Shown here piece after piece: positions 8,016-16,801 of a stretch of DNA of 64,000 bases; the stretch's first letter is position 1; each line of letters starts with the position of its first letter. The position numbers were made by a program, and so were the translations under genes. The stretch comes from VAZQ01 sp963841705 (GTDB lineage: Bacteria; Pseudomonadota; Alphaproteobacteria; Rhizobiales; Xanthobacteraceae): positions 62,001 to 126,000 of the forward strand of contig CAWJDY010000018.1 of the NCBI GenBank assembly GCA_963841705.1, read 5' to 3'. The notes beneath the pieces were generated by a model. The model ran no database searches. It was not told where the DNA came from and saw nothing but the letters and a program-made list of their open reading frames with translations.

Positions 8016-11000
8016 ACAGATTCAATCTGTCAAAGTGGGCGATCGACAATCCTTCGCTTGTGTATTTTTTTGCGTGTTTGCTGCTCGTTGCCGGCGCTTG
8101 GTCATACTTTACCCTCGGCCGCAGTGAAGATCCGGACTATACCTGGAAACTGATGATGGTCGAAGCACGTTGGCCGGGAGCCACCGTCGACGAGACCCTG
8201 CAACAGGTTACCGACAAGATCGAGAAAAAGCTCCAGGAGACCCCCTATCTCGAGTCTCTGAGGAGTTTCACGAATGCCGGACGTACGACCATCCTGGTCC
8301 TTCTAAAGGATTCAACCCCGCCGAAATCGGTCCCCGAGGCATGGTACCAGGTCAGGAAGAAGCTGGCAGACATTCACCACACGCTGCCGCCGGGCGTTAT
8401 CGGTCCGGAAGCAAACGATGAAGCCGGGGATGTTTACGGGATCCAATATGCCTTTGCCGCAAACGGTTTCACCCCCCGCGAGTTGCGCGATTACGTCGAA
8501 GGCGTGCGCTCGACCTTGCTGCATCTAGCCGATGTCGCGAAGATCGACATCTACGGTGCTCAAGACGAGCGTATCTATATCGAGTTCCTGGTCCGGCGGC
8601 TTGCTGATCTCCACATCAACCCGACCGAGCTGGTTCGCGCGTTACAGGCGCAGAACGCAATTACCCCGTCCGGTGCAGTCGACACCCGGGACGAACAGTT
8701 CATGGTGCGGGTCTCCGGCCGGTTTACCTCCGAGGAGGATTTGCGTCGCATCAACTTCTTCGTGGATGGCCGCCTGATCCCGATCACCGATATCGGTGCG
8801 GTGAAGCGTACCTATGCCGATCCTCCACAGCCGATGTTTCGCGTGAATGGCAAACCGGCGATAGGCATGGCGATCGCCCTGCGCGAGGGCGGCGACACTC
8901 TGGCCCTCGGGCGCAATGTGGTTCGCGCGATGGCACAGCTTACCGGGGATCTTCCGATCGGTATTGAGCCTGTCCTGATAACGAACCAGCCCGAGATCGT
9001 AAGACACAGCGTTGACGAGTTCATGCTGGCGCTGCTGGAGGCCGTTGCCATCGTCATGGCCGTGGGATTGGCCACTCTCGGGCTCCGTGGCGGCACCGTC
9101 GTGGCCTGCTCGATTCCATTGGTACTGGCGAGCGTTTTCGTGGTGATGGACGTCACCGACATCGGTTTGCAGCGCGTCTCGTTAGGCGCTCTCATTATCT
9201 CCCTGGGCCTTCTCGTCGACGATGCCATCATCACCGTCGAAGCCATGATCAGCAAGCTCGAAGAGGGCTTGGATAAGAGGGCGGCGGCCGTCTATGCCTA
9301 TGCGACAACGCATTTCCCCATGGGCACCGGGACACTGGTGACAATTGCAGCGTTCCTGCCGGTCGGGTTCGCTCGCAGCTCGGCAGGCGAATACACGTTT
9401 TCCCTGTTCGCCATCATCGCGATTGCCCTGCCGGTCTCATGGCTGGTGGCCGCCACCTTTGCCCCGCTGATCGGGGTGGCGCTTTTGCCCGTCCAGCAAG
9501 GCAAGAGAGATGAAAGAAAAGGCTCGCATCCCATCCTACGGCGGTTTCGGGTTGTCCTCGATCACGCCCTGAGAGCTCCCTGGCTTACGGTTGGGCTTAC
9601 ACTTGGGCTGTTTGCGTGCTCCCTGGTCGCGTTGCGGGCGGTTCCTCAGCAATTCTTTCCCGCTTCCGACCGTCGCGATCTGATGATCGATATCAATCTG
9701 CCGCAGAACTCTTCGATCACTGCCACTGCGGCTGCGACATCTCAACTCGATGCTATGCTTCTTGCCGATCCCGACATCGATCATTGGAGCACCTACATCG
9801 GTCGCGGCGCAGAACGTTTTTACCTTTCGCTGAATGCAACTCTGACCCACGATTTTTTTGCACAGCTCGTGATTGTTACGAAGAGCGTGGACGCTCGAGA
9901 GCGGGTCCGTCACCGCCTAGAACAGGCTCTCCAGGAAAGATTTCCTTCGCTTGTCGGTCGCGTGTACCCGCTTGAGCTGGGCCCGACAGTGGGTTGGCCG
10001 CTGCAATATCGCGTAAGCGGACCGGATCCAGGCAAGGTGCGCGAGCTCGCTCATGAGGTGGCTCAGATGGCCGCGAGCAACCCGTATATCAAAAACGTCA
10101 ACTTTGACTGGATGGAGCCGGTAAAAACGCTCGAGATCAAAGTTGATCAGGACCAGGCGAGAATGCTGGGCATCAGCTCTGAATTGGTGTCCCAGGCGGT
10201 GAATACGGTCGTATCCGGTACCACCATAAACGTGCTTCGTGACGGGATTTACCTGATAGACGTCGTTGCCCGGGCCTCCGAGCGGGAGCGCCTCTCAGTG
10301 TCTACGCTGAGCGACATTCAAATTCATCTGACCGACGGGCGGACTGTTCCGCTCATCCAGGTTGCCACCATCGGATATGGTCAGGAATTTCCCATGGTAG
10401 TGCGGCGCAATCGTCTCACCACGTTGACCGTTCAGGGCGAGACGGTTCCAGGTGTTCAGCCACAGGCTGTGGTTGATGCCCTTGCTCCGAAGGTTGCTGA
10501 GCTCAATACGCGCTTGCCGCAGGGCTACCGCGTCGATGTAGGCGGCTCTGCCGAGGAGAGCGTCAAGGCGCAGCAATCCGTTGCCGCGGTCATTCCGCTC
10601 ATGCTCGCTCTCATTTTGACGATACTTATGGTCCAGCTGCGCAGCTTGCAGCTTCTGCTCCTAGTCCTCAGTGTCGCTCCGCTGGGATTGATCGGCGTCG
10701 TCGCGGCGCTTCTTGGGTCGGGAAGGCCCCTGGGTTTTGTCGCGCTCCTGGGGGTAGTGGCGCTGATCGGGATGATTGTGCGAAACTCGGTGATTCTCAT
10801 TGTGCAGATCGAGGCGAATATTGCGCGAGGACAGGCGCCGTGGGACGCGGTGCTCGATGCCGCAACAACGCGCTTTCGACCAATTCTGCTGACGGCAGCG
10901 GCAGCCATCCTCGCCATGATCCCGATAGCAGCTACGGTGTTTTGGGGGCCAATGGCTTATGCGATCATGGGGGGCCTTTCCGTCGCGACCGGACTGACCC

Positions 11001-11074
11001 TGGTGTTTTTGCCGGCTCTGTATGTGATCTGGTTCCGAGTCAAAGCGCCGCCGGCTCGCGCAGTCGCTCTATAA
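8012..11074 (+). CDS. RND-family efflux permease (AcrB/MdtB-like)
   Basis: A 1020-residue proton-driven inner-membrane exporter with the duplicated RND layout: TM1, a large periplasmic loop, TM2-6, then the second half starting near LRAPWLTVGLTLGLF. The TM4 proton-relay acidic pair is in GLLVDDAIITVE. It is somewhat short for HAE1 pumps (about 1030-1050) but complete. There is no outer-membrane channel gene in the operon, so it must borrow one. The stop overlaps the stop of the converging patatin gene by 6 bp, which is unusual and places the two operons end to end. Confidence 0.9.
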   Translation: MNRFNLSKWAIDNPSLVYFFACLLLVAGAWSYFTLGRSEDPDYTWKLMMVEARWPGATVDETLQQVTDKIEKKLQETPYLESLRSFTNAGRTTILVLLKDSTPPKSVPEAWYQVRKKLADIHHTLPPGVIGPEANDEAGDVYGIQYAFAANGFTPRELRDYVEGVRSTLLHLADVAKIDIYGAQDERIYIEFLVRRLADLHINPTELVRALQAQNAITPSGAVDTRDEQFMVRVSGRFTSEEDLRRINFFVDGRLIPITDIGAVKRTYADPPQPMFRVNGKPAIGMAIALREGGDTLALGRNVVRAMAQLTGDLPIGIEPVLITNQPEIVRHSVDEFMLALLEAVAIVMAVGLATLGLRGGTVVACSIPLVLASVFVVMDVTDIGLQRVSLGALIISLGLLVDDAIITVEAMISKLEEGLDKRAAAVYAYATTHFPMGTGTLVTIAAFLPVGFARSSAGEYTFSLFAIIAIALPVSWLVAATFAPLIGVALLPVQQGKRDERKGSHPILRRFRVVLDHALRAPWLTVGLTLGLFACSLVALRAVPQQFFPASDRRDLMIDINLPQNSSITATAAATSQLDAMLLADPDIDHWSTYIGRGAERFYLSLNATLTHDFFAQLVIVTKSVDARERVRHRLEQALQERFPSLVGRVYPLELGPTVGWPLQYRVSGPDPGKVRELAHEVAQMAASNPYIKNVNFDWMEPVKTLEIKVDQDQARMLGISSELVSQAVNTVVSGTTINVLRDGIYLIDVVARASERERLSVSTLSDIQIHLTDGRTVPLIQVATIGYGQEFPMVVRRNRLTTLTVQGETVPGVQPQAVVDALAPKVAELNTRLPQGYRVDVGGSAEESVKAQQSVAAVIPLMLALILTILMVQLRSLQLLLLVLSVAPLGLIGVVAALLGSGRPLGFVALLGVVALIGMIVRNSVILIVQIEANIARGQAPWDAVLDAATTRFRPILLTAAAAILAMIPIAATVFWGPMAYAIMGGLSVATGLTLVFLPALYVIWFRVKAPPARAVAL

Positions 11075-12934
11075 CGTCCCAGGTGCGAGTATCGGACGCG
11101 GAGTCGCCGATGCGGGACAATTCGGCGCAAGCACGGCGCTGAGCTGCGCATCATTCGCCGCCATGCGAGCCTCGATCCATCGCAGAGTGCCGTGGTAGGC
11201 GTGCTGAAACACTTCTTCATGTCGATCCCAGCTCGTGAACCGAACGCCACCAGGGATCTCAGGCTTGATGAGGATATCCGAGTCGGCAAAGGGTGCACCG
11301 GTGCGGCGGTTTGCGACCATACTGAGCATGATCACCTGTGCAATGCTCGGCACCTTCGGCAGCCGCCGGCGCGCAAACGGATTGAGGGCTGCGGCCGCGA
11401 GCTCAAGCAGTCCTGGAATAGCGGCGTAGTCGACCGGATATGTGGTGGGCTCATCGACGTGAAGCGTCACGATCACATTGGGGCCGGCCTTGAGCGCCTT
11501 CATCGGTGCGAGCGGGACATTATCCATGAGACCGCCGTCCACCAGCATCTCGCCCCTTTCCGTGAAGAATGGCGGCAGCATCCCCGGCACCGACCCTGAA
11601 GCACGCACCGCGTGCCACACCGGCCCTCGTCGATGGACCTGTGGTCGGCGTTCGCTCAGATTGCTGGACACGGCGAAGAACGGCGTCCACAAATCCTCTA
11701 TCAGCACGTCACGATATTCGTCTTGCAGCGCGCGATCGAAAACCTTGTGATCAAGAAGCCCGTAGCGGGGCAGCGTGTAACGGCTGAACGAGCGGCTTTT
11801 GACAAAGATATTATGCGTGCCCTCGTCCACCCGTTCGGGATCGACGCTGTAAGCGAGCGCCGCGGTCATGGCGGCACCAACACTCGTGCCGCCGAGAATG
11901 TCGAACTCAATGCCCGACTCGCAGAACGCCTTGTAGACGCCAAGGTGAGCGCTGCCGAGCGCCCCGCCCCCGCTGGCGATGAAACCAACCGCCTTACCCG
12001 ACAGGAAACGCAGCAGCCTGGTGAGGTCCTTGGTGTCTTGCACCGCGACATGATGATGCATGAAGACATCCCGCGTCGCCAGCCAGGACGCGGTCCCCGA
12101 CACGACGCCGCGGCGCGCCGCATGCAACATTATCAGCCGTCGTGTCGAGGGCGGATGAATGGAGAACGCGAACAGCTCGACCTCGTTGAGGTCCACCGAG
12201 GCTCCCGCCGCTGCAAGCAGCAGGATCGCGTCAGCTTGACGAATGCACTTCCTGGTCCAGTCCGTTAGCGTGCGGTCGGCCACATAAAAAACGAGGTCGA
12301 CCTCCGCTTCCAATGCGTTCAACCAGGCCGAAGTCGCCGGGTGATCAAGCGCGCGACCCTGCCCGCGCGCGGATACCTCCTTCTGCGTAAGGAAGATCGC
12401 GCGACGGCCGCCCTCGCATGCGCGCCGGAGCAGCTCAATAAAATCATATGATGGGGAGCTGCCGCCTGCCGATAGGATTGCGACCGTGCGTACCGGCGTC
12501 GCCATTCCCGCCGCAGTTTGGATGCTCGCGGAAAGCCGGCGGGCCAGCGACGTGATCACCGTACCCGGAATATTCGGACAGGCGGCGCTGACTTTCCGGA
12601 ACTGCTCGCGCGTGATGGCCAGAAGACGCGAATCACGCAGCGCCACCACGGTTGCCGTTCGCGCAACCCCTGCGAAAAACCCCATCTCTCCGACTGGCTG
12701 GCCTTGTCCGATTTCGGCGATCGGCTCAACCACGCCCCGGACATATACGCCCAACCTGCCGGAAAGCACGAAGTAAAGCGCGTCTGAGGGATCGCCTTGC
12801 CGGACCAGAACGTCGCCGCGCCGAAGCTCTCGTTCTTCGGTTACGCTCGCCAGCGCTTCGAGATCGCTGTCGGCCGATCCCTCGAAACCGGGCAGCGCCG
12901 AAAGAATATCGGATGGTATCGTCTCTGAGGCCAT
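11069..12934 (-). CDS. Cyclic-nucleotide-binding-domain / patatin-like phospholipase fusion (NTE-like)
   Basis: A 621-residue protein. Residues about 15-120 form a cyclic-nucleotide-binding beta-roll (GDVLVRQGDPSDALYFVLSG, then PVGEMGFFAG and ARTATVVA). A linker about 150-300 resembles the NTE intermediate region. Then comes a patatin lipase: oxyanion loop GGGALG (322-327), nucleophile GTSVG (Ser351) and catalytic DGG (466-468). The oxyanion loop has Leu where the usual GGGxRG has Arg. It would hydrolyse phospholipid or lysolipid esters, gated by a nucleotide. Start chosen at MASETIPSDIL (12934), because the open frame continues upstream into the P450 gene without domain content. Last gene of a leftward three-gene operon. 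Confidence 0.87.
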   Translation of the reverse strand: MASETIPSDILSALPGFEGSADSDLEALASVTEERELRRGDVLVRQGDPSDALYFVLSGRLGVYVRGVVEPIAEIGQGQPVGEMGFFAGVARTATVVALRDSRLLAITREQFRKVSAACPNIPGTVITSLARRLSASIQTAAGMATPVRTVAILSAGGSSPSYDFIELLRRACEGGRRAIFLTQKEVSARGQGRALDHPATSAWLNALEAEVDLVFYVADRTLTDWTRKCIRQADAILLLAAAGASVDLNEVELFAFSIHPPSTRRLIMLHAARRGVVSGTASWLATRDVFMHHHVAVQDTKDLTRLLRFLSGKAVGFIASGGGALGSAHLGVYKAFCESGIEFDILGGTSVGAAMTAALAYSVDPERVDEGTHNIFVKSRSFSRYTLPRYGLLDHKVFDRALQDEYRDVLIEDLWTPFFAVSSNLSERRPQVHRRGPVWHAVRASGSVPGMLPPFFTERGEMLVDGGLMDNVPLAPMKALKAGPNVIVTLHVDEPTTYPVDYAAIPGLLELAAAALNPFARRRLPKVPSIAQVIMLSMVANRRTGAPFADSDILIKPEIPGGVRFTSWDRHEEVFQHAYHGTLRWIEARMAANDAQLSAVLAPNCPASATPRPILAPGTL

Positions 12935-12959
12935 GATCAGCGCCGCTGCTCGAGCAGGG

Positions 12960-14345
12960 TCACCGAGCCGCGCTCTCGCGCAGCGCGACGTGCATCGGCA
13001 TGCCATTCTGGGACAGAAGAAACATCCGCCCCGAAGGTTGCGGGTGGAAATGCCTCGGGAGCTCGAAGTGCGCCGCCCGCACAAAGTTCGCGATCATGAT
13101 CGTGGCCTCGAGCATCGCAAATGCTGCTCCTATGCAGATGCGCGGCCCTGCGCCGAATGGCATAAATTGGAACCTGCCGGGTTTTGGACGTTCGGGAGCA
13201 AAGCGTTCAGGATCAAATCGATCCGGATCGCTCCAATAATCGCGATGGCGGTGAATGGCGTAGATCGGGATGATGCCGATCGTGCCGGCCGGAATTGACA
13301 CGCCGGCGAGCTGCATATCGCTTTTGATGTCGCGAACGATGACGGGTGCGGTTGGAAACAACCGCAGCAATTCCTGGATGACCTGCCCAACGACATGCAG
13401 ATGCTCGACGTGAGCTGCCGTGATCGGCCCCGAACCCACCACCTGCTCGATTTCACGTAACATCCGGTTCTCCCACTCGGGGCTGCGAGAGATCAGGTAG
13501 AGCGTCCAGGTCAATGAAAATGCCGTGGTATCAAATCCGGCGATCAGGAATGAAAGAATGTTGTCGACCAGCAGCTCGTCCGGCATGCTCTTGCCGGTTT
13601 CCGCATCGCAAGCGCGCAACAAGCGTGCCAGCAGATCGTCGGCCGCTGCAGCATTCGCCCTTCGCGCATGAACCAGCTCCGCCACAACGGCGCGCAATCG
13701 AGTCTCTTGCGCCCTCATCGCATCTCCGCCCGGCCGGGGAAACCAATGCGGAAGCCCGAGCAGGAGATAGATCAGCCACCAATTTGCACCGCGATAATAC
13801 TCTTTATGCCCTTTCTGGATAGTGCGCAGCATATCCGGCGCTCCACCTGCAAGCATGGTATTGGAAATGACATGGAACGCGGTACCCATCATGTCGTCAT
13901 TCATAGCGTGCACGCTGCCGGCGGGCTCTGCCGCCCATTTTGCGACGGTCGCCTGTGCGGCGGCGTTCATGATCGGCGTGTAACGAGCCAGCTCCTCATG
14001 TCGGAACAACGGCGCTGCAGCGCCGCGCTGCCAACGCCATTCCTGCCCCTCCGCCGAGATCATGGCGTTCCCGAACACTGGCTTGAGAACCTCGACCTGC
14101 AACCGTCCTTTCGGAAAATCGGCGGGTCGGGTAAGCAGCACGGTCTTTACGACCTCGCTGCCCATGAAGAATGCCATTCGGGGCGGGCCGCGCACGATAA
14201 CAAGCGGATCGTGATAGGCCTGCTGCGGAATGACTCCTAAATTGTTGCCGAGAATCTTGGTCAGATTGAACGGGAACCGAAGCGGCCTTTTTGATGGCCT
14301 GACATAGGGCGGATAGAACGGCGCGCTGTGGACCGCTTCAGGCAT
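12960..14345 (-). CDS. Cytochrome P450
   Basis: A 461-residue soluble-type P450. Helix C WRWQRGAAAPLF (103-114), helix I oxygen-binding AGFDTT (269-274), helix K ELLR (325-328) and the haem loop FGAGPRICIG (397-406, ligand Cys404) are all intact. Sequence style is that of bacterial P450s related to fatty-acid and terpene hydroxylases; the substrate is unknown. Its start overlaps the end of the upstream acyltransferase by 8 bp and its stop lies 25 bp before the patatin gene, so the three are cotranscribed. No ferredoxin or reductase gene is adjacent, so electrons must come from elsewhere. Confidence 0.9.
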   Translation of the reverse strand: MPEAVHSAPFYPPYVRPSKRPLRFPFNLTKILGNNLGVIPQQAYHDPLVIVRGPPRMAFFMGSEVVKTVLLTRPADFPKGRLQVEVLKPVFGNAMISAEGQEWRWQRGAAAPLFRHEELARYTPIMNAAAQATVAKWAAEPAGSVHAMNDDMMGTAFHVISNTMLAGGAPDMLRTIQKGHKEYYRGANWWLIYLLLGLPHWFPRPGGDAMRAQETRLRAVVAELVHARRANAAAADDLLARLLRACDAETGKSMPDELLVDNILSFLIAGFDTTAFSLTWTLYLISRSPEWENRMLREIEQVVGSGPITAAHVEHLHVVGQVIQELLRLFPTAPVIVRDIKSDMQLAGVSIPAGTIGIIPIYAIHRHRDYWSDPDRFDPERFAPERPKPGRFQFMPFGAGPRICIGAAFAMLEATIMIANFVRAAHFELPRHFHPQPSGRMFLLSQNGMPMHVALRESAAR

Positions 14346-15399
14346 GGATCCTGGCTATCAGCTTGAAGGCCTTCGCTTTGAGGTACAGCCGCATGTAGTC
14401 GCTCATTCCAGCTTCACGGCTCAGTCGCTCGCCATGTTTTGCCAGGTCGAGCTTCATCGGTATCGAGAACCCATTTTCCCGATGAACGAATTGGGGACCG
14501 GTGACTGTAAATCCGATCGCGCGGTAATAGGGCAACAGCGCCGGGATACAATCTATGTAGCACTCTCTGGCTCGATGCAGGCCATGGCGAACCGCAGCTG
14601 CGATCTGCTTCATCGCCGTGGGCCCGCCGCGCTCGGTCTTTTTTACGATGAACTTGGTGCAGATCGCGGTTGCATCAGGATGATATTTCGAGGCCTTCAT
14701 CCCATAAAGCTCCTCGGTGGCGCCCAGTTCCTGGTCTCGCGATATGTTGACGCGCAAGGTTCCGATGGTTTCGTCTGCTTTACGCGCGATGAAGACATGA
14801 CCGGTTTGATCGAGCTGATCGGTGATTATCCGCTTGGCGTGATCGGCGTACGGCGACTGCCGGCCGAGCTCTTTGCAGTAGACTTCATACCGTAGTCGCT
14901 GCGCCGCCTCGAGCATCTCTGCGCTGCGGCACAGATAAACTTCGATCGACTGGGCATGCATCCACGCCGCGTCAGTGAGCTCCCAGGTAAGATTGTAGCT
15001 TGCTCTCTCCTCTGCAATTGTGGTCAAGCCCCGCAGGAGATGCGCCGCAAGTTGCGGCTGCTCCCGTTCGAGCAAGGCGAGCGTCGGATCATCCATCACC
15101 AGTACCGAGACATCCGTGCGCGCAGTCACCGTGGCTGAGGCCGCGCGACCGGTCAAAAAGCCCATTTCCCCGATTGGCGCCAAGAAATCGGACACGAGAA
15201 CCTTCTCGCCTCTCTCCAGATCGACCTCGACGCTGCCTTCCGTGAGCAGATACATGTCGCTGTAGTGCTGTCCTCTCCGCCGTAGGACATCGCCGCGCGC
15301 GAAACATGCCTCTCTGTAGTTCGACTGGGGCATTCCCAGTTGGATCAGTAGGGATGGCGAGGACTCTGGCAAGGTGTGCACGACTCCCAATAGCGCCAA
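14338..15399 (-). CDS. Cyclic-nucleotide-binding domain fused to FeeM/GNAT-like acyltransferase
   Basis: About 353 residues. Residues 30-120 form a cyclic-nucleotide-binding fold (ARGDVLRRRGQHYSDMYLLTEG, APIGEMGFLTGRAASATVTA). Residues about 150-335 resemble the N-acyl amino acid synthase (FeeM) and autoinducer-synthase branch of GNAT folds: RLRYEVYCKELGR, then GTLRVNI and later FIVKKTERGG and LLPYYRAIGFTVTGPQFVH. It would transfer an acyl group from ACP or CoA to an amine. First gene of the operon with the P450 and the patatin fusion. The start is uncertain: TTG at 15399 is the furthest upstream, with GTG at 15381 and ATG at 15333 as alternatives, none with a clear ribosome site. Confidence 0.75.
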   Translation of the reverse strand: MALLGVVHTLPESSPSLLIQLGMPQSNYREACFARGDVLRRRGQHYSDMYLLTEGSVEVDLERGEKVLVSDFLAPIGEMGFLTGRAASATVTARTDVSVLVMDDPTLALLEREQPQLAAHLLRGLTTIAEERASYNLTWELTDAAWMHAQSIEVYLCRSAEMLEAAQRLRYEVYCKELGRQSPYADHAKRIITDQLDQTGHVFIARKADETIGTLRVNISRDQELGATEELYGMKASKYHPDATAICTKFIVKKTERGGPTAMKQIAAAVRHGLHRARECYIDCIPALLPYYRAIGFTVTGPQFVHRENGFSIPMKLDLAKHGERLSREAGMSDYMRLYLKAKAFKLIARIHA

Positions 15400-15569
15400 A
15401 CGCCCATTTTAAACATCGGTCGGCACATGACAATGGGACGGCCTCCCCCTCCCCGCATTGGGAGATGCGTGTATCGGCAATCCTTATGCGGTTGATTAGG
15501 AGGCATCGTTTTCATGAGCTGACCAGAAGTCCGGGCTTCGCAATGTGCCACCGTTGGTCTTAAGCCCGA

Positions 15570-16608
15570 TCATTTCGCTATGTAGGTGCGATGCAGCCAG
15601 GCATCGGCAGGAGGCCGCTGGGCGCGATTCAAGCGAGATGACCTTCGCGCTGTCGTTGACCCGGATGCGCGTGCGCTCGCCCGCGGGCGTTTCGGCGGTT
15701 TGCGCACCGGCTGCCCGACTGATGAATTCATTGACCGCCGCAGCCGGCGGCGCTGGCTCGTTGCCGGCATCGCGTTCGCTGATCGCCTCGGTGATGCTGG
15801 CGCGCAGCAGCTTCGGCCACATCTTCCGGAACAGGCCGTTGGACGGATAGATGTCGGCGCTGTTCACCCTGCCGTTGACCGCAAAAACGTAGCCAACGAT
15901 ATCGTCGTCGTTCTCGCCTTGTGGCTCAAGCGCGGCGAGGTACTGCGCCTGCTCGCGCTCGAGACGGCCGTTCTCCAGCGATAACTGCAGGCTCGTCTGC
16001 GAGCGCGGTGCCGCAACCGAAGTGCCGAGATTGCTCGACAGCTTGCCTTAAATCTGTGCGACGCTTTTCCAGACTTCCTGCTGGCGCGAACCGCCGCTGG
16101 CGGCATCCGGCCGCGCGGCACCGGAGAAGGCCATTTCGAGCTTGGCCCGACGCGACGGCACGATCGCGTTGGAGCTCGAGAACATGTGTGCGTCCTCCGT
16201 GCCGCGCGCCGACCAGCGGCCGCTCTCCACGCAGAAAGACGCAACCGATACCGCGCCGGACCGCGGCGCCAGCATGAGGCTTACGCTGAGCACGCGATCC
16301 TGTTGGCCGCCCTTGACGATGTCGCCCGCTTGGACGAAGACCTCCTCATTGCCGACGTTCTCGAGCAGAACCTCGTTGACCCGGCCGATCTCTCGCACTT
16401 CCACGACCTTTTTCTCCATCGCCTCCTGCAACGTGAGCGGCACGGGTCCGCTGCGAGATCTGCCGTGGACAAAATAGATCGCCAGGTTGCCGTGGGATAC
16501 CGGGCTGGACAAACGGTATCCATCGGGATTGTCGGTCTCGGCGCGTACCCCGACATGCAGCACGCAAACCAAGACCAAGGCCGCGAAAATCTTCCATCGC
16601 GTAAACAT
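15570..16608 (-). pseudogene. ARPP-1 (DUF6569-type) secreted protein gene, broken
   Basis: From the ATG at 16608 (ribosome site gaggag) a signal peptide and an ARPP-1 domain are encoded, including NLAIYFVHGR, FVQAGDIVKGGQQDRVLSV and FCVESGRW. The frame meets TAA at 16048-16050 directly after VWKSVAQI. The same frame resumes at once with GKLSSNLGTSV and runs on through GENDDDIVGYVFAVNGR and YPSNGLFRKMWPKLL. Near 15620 a second lesion, a one-base frameshift, is needed to reach the expected terminus DAWLHRTYIAK at 15570. Two independent lesions argue for a true pseudogene rather than a single read error. It diverges from the adjacent sigma-factor gene. Confidence 0.8.
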
Positions 16609-16801
16609 TGAATGCTCCTCTATTGTCGGCGCGCCGGCCGAGCTGGCCGGTCGCCGCCCCGGATGCGCCGCCGGCCGGACCGGCTGAACCGTTAGACGGC
16701 CGAGGCAAAATTTTTGCCGCGATGTTCGGGCTAACACCGGGCGTGGAAATCTCGTCTCGTTCGTCCGCCCGTTCTTTACGCCGGGCTCGACGGGGGAATC
16801 C

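Noticed and set aside
15496..15569. Reading on past DAWLHRTYIAK in the ARPP-1 frame to 15496
   Set aside because: The extra codons exist only because of the frameshift; the family-like terminus ends at 15570.
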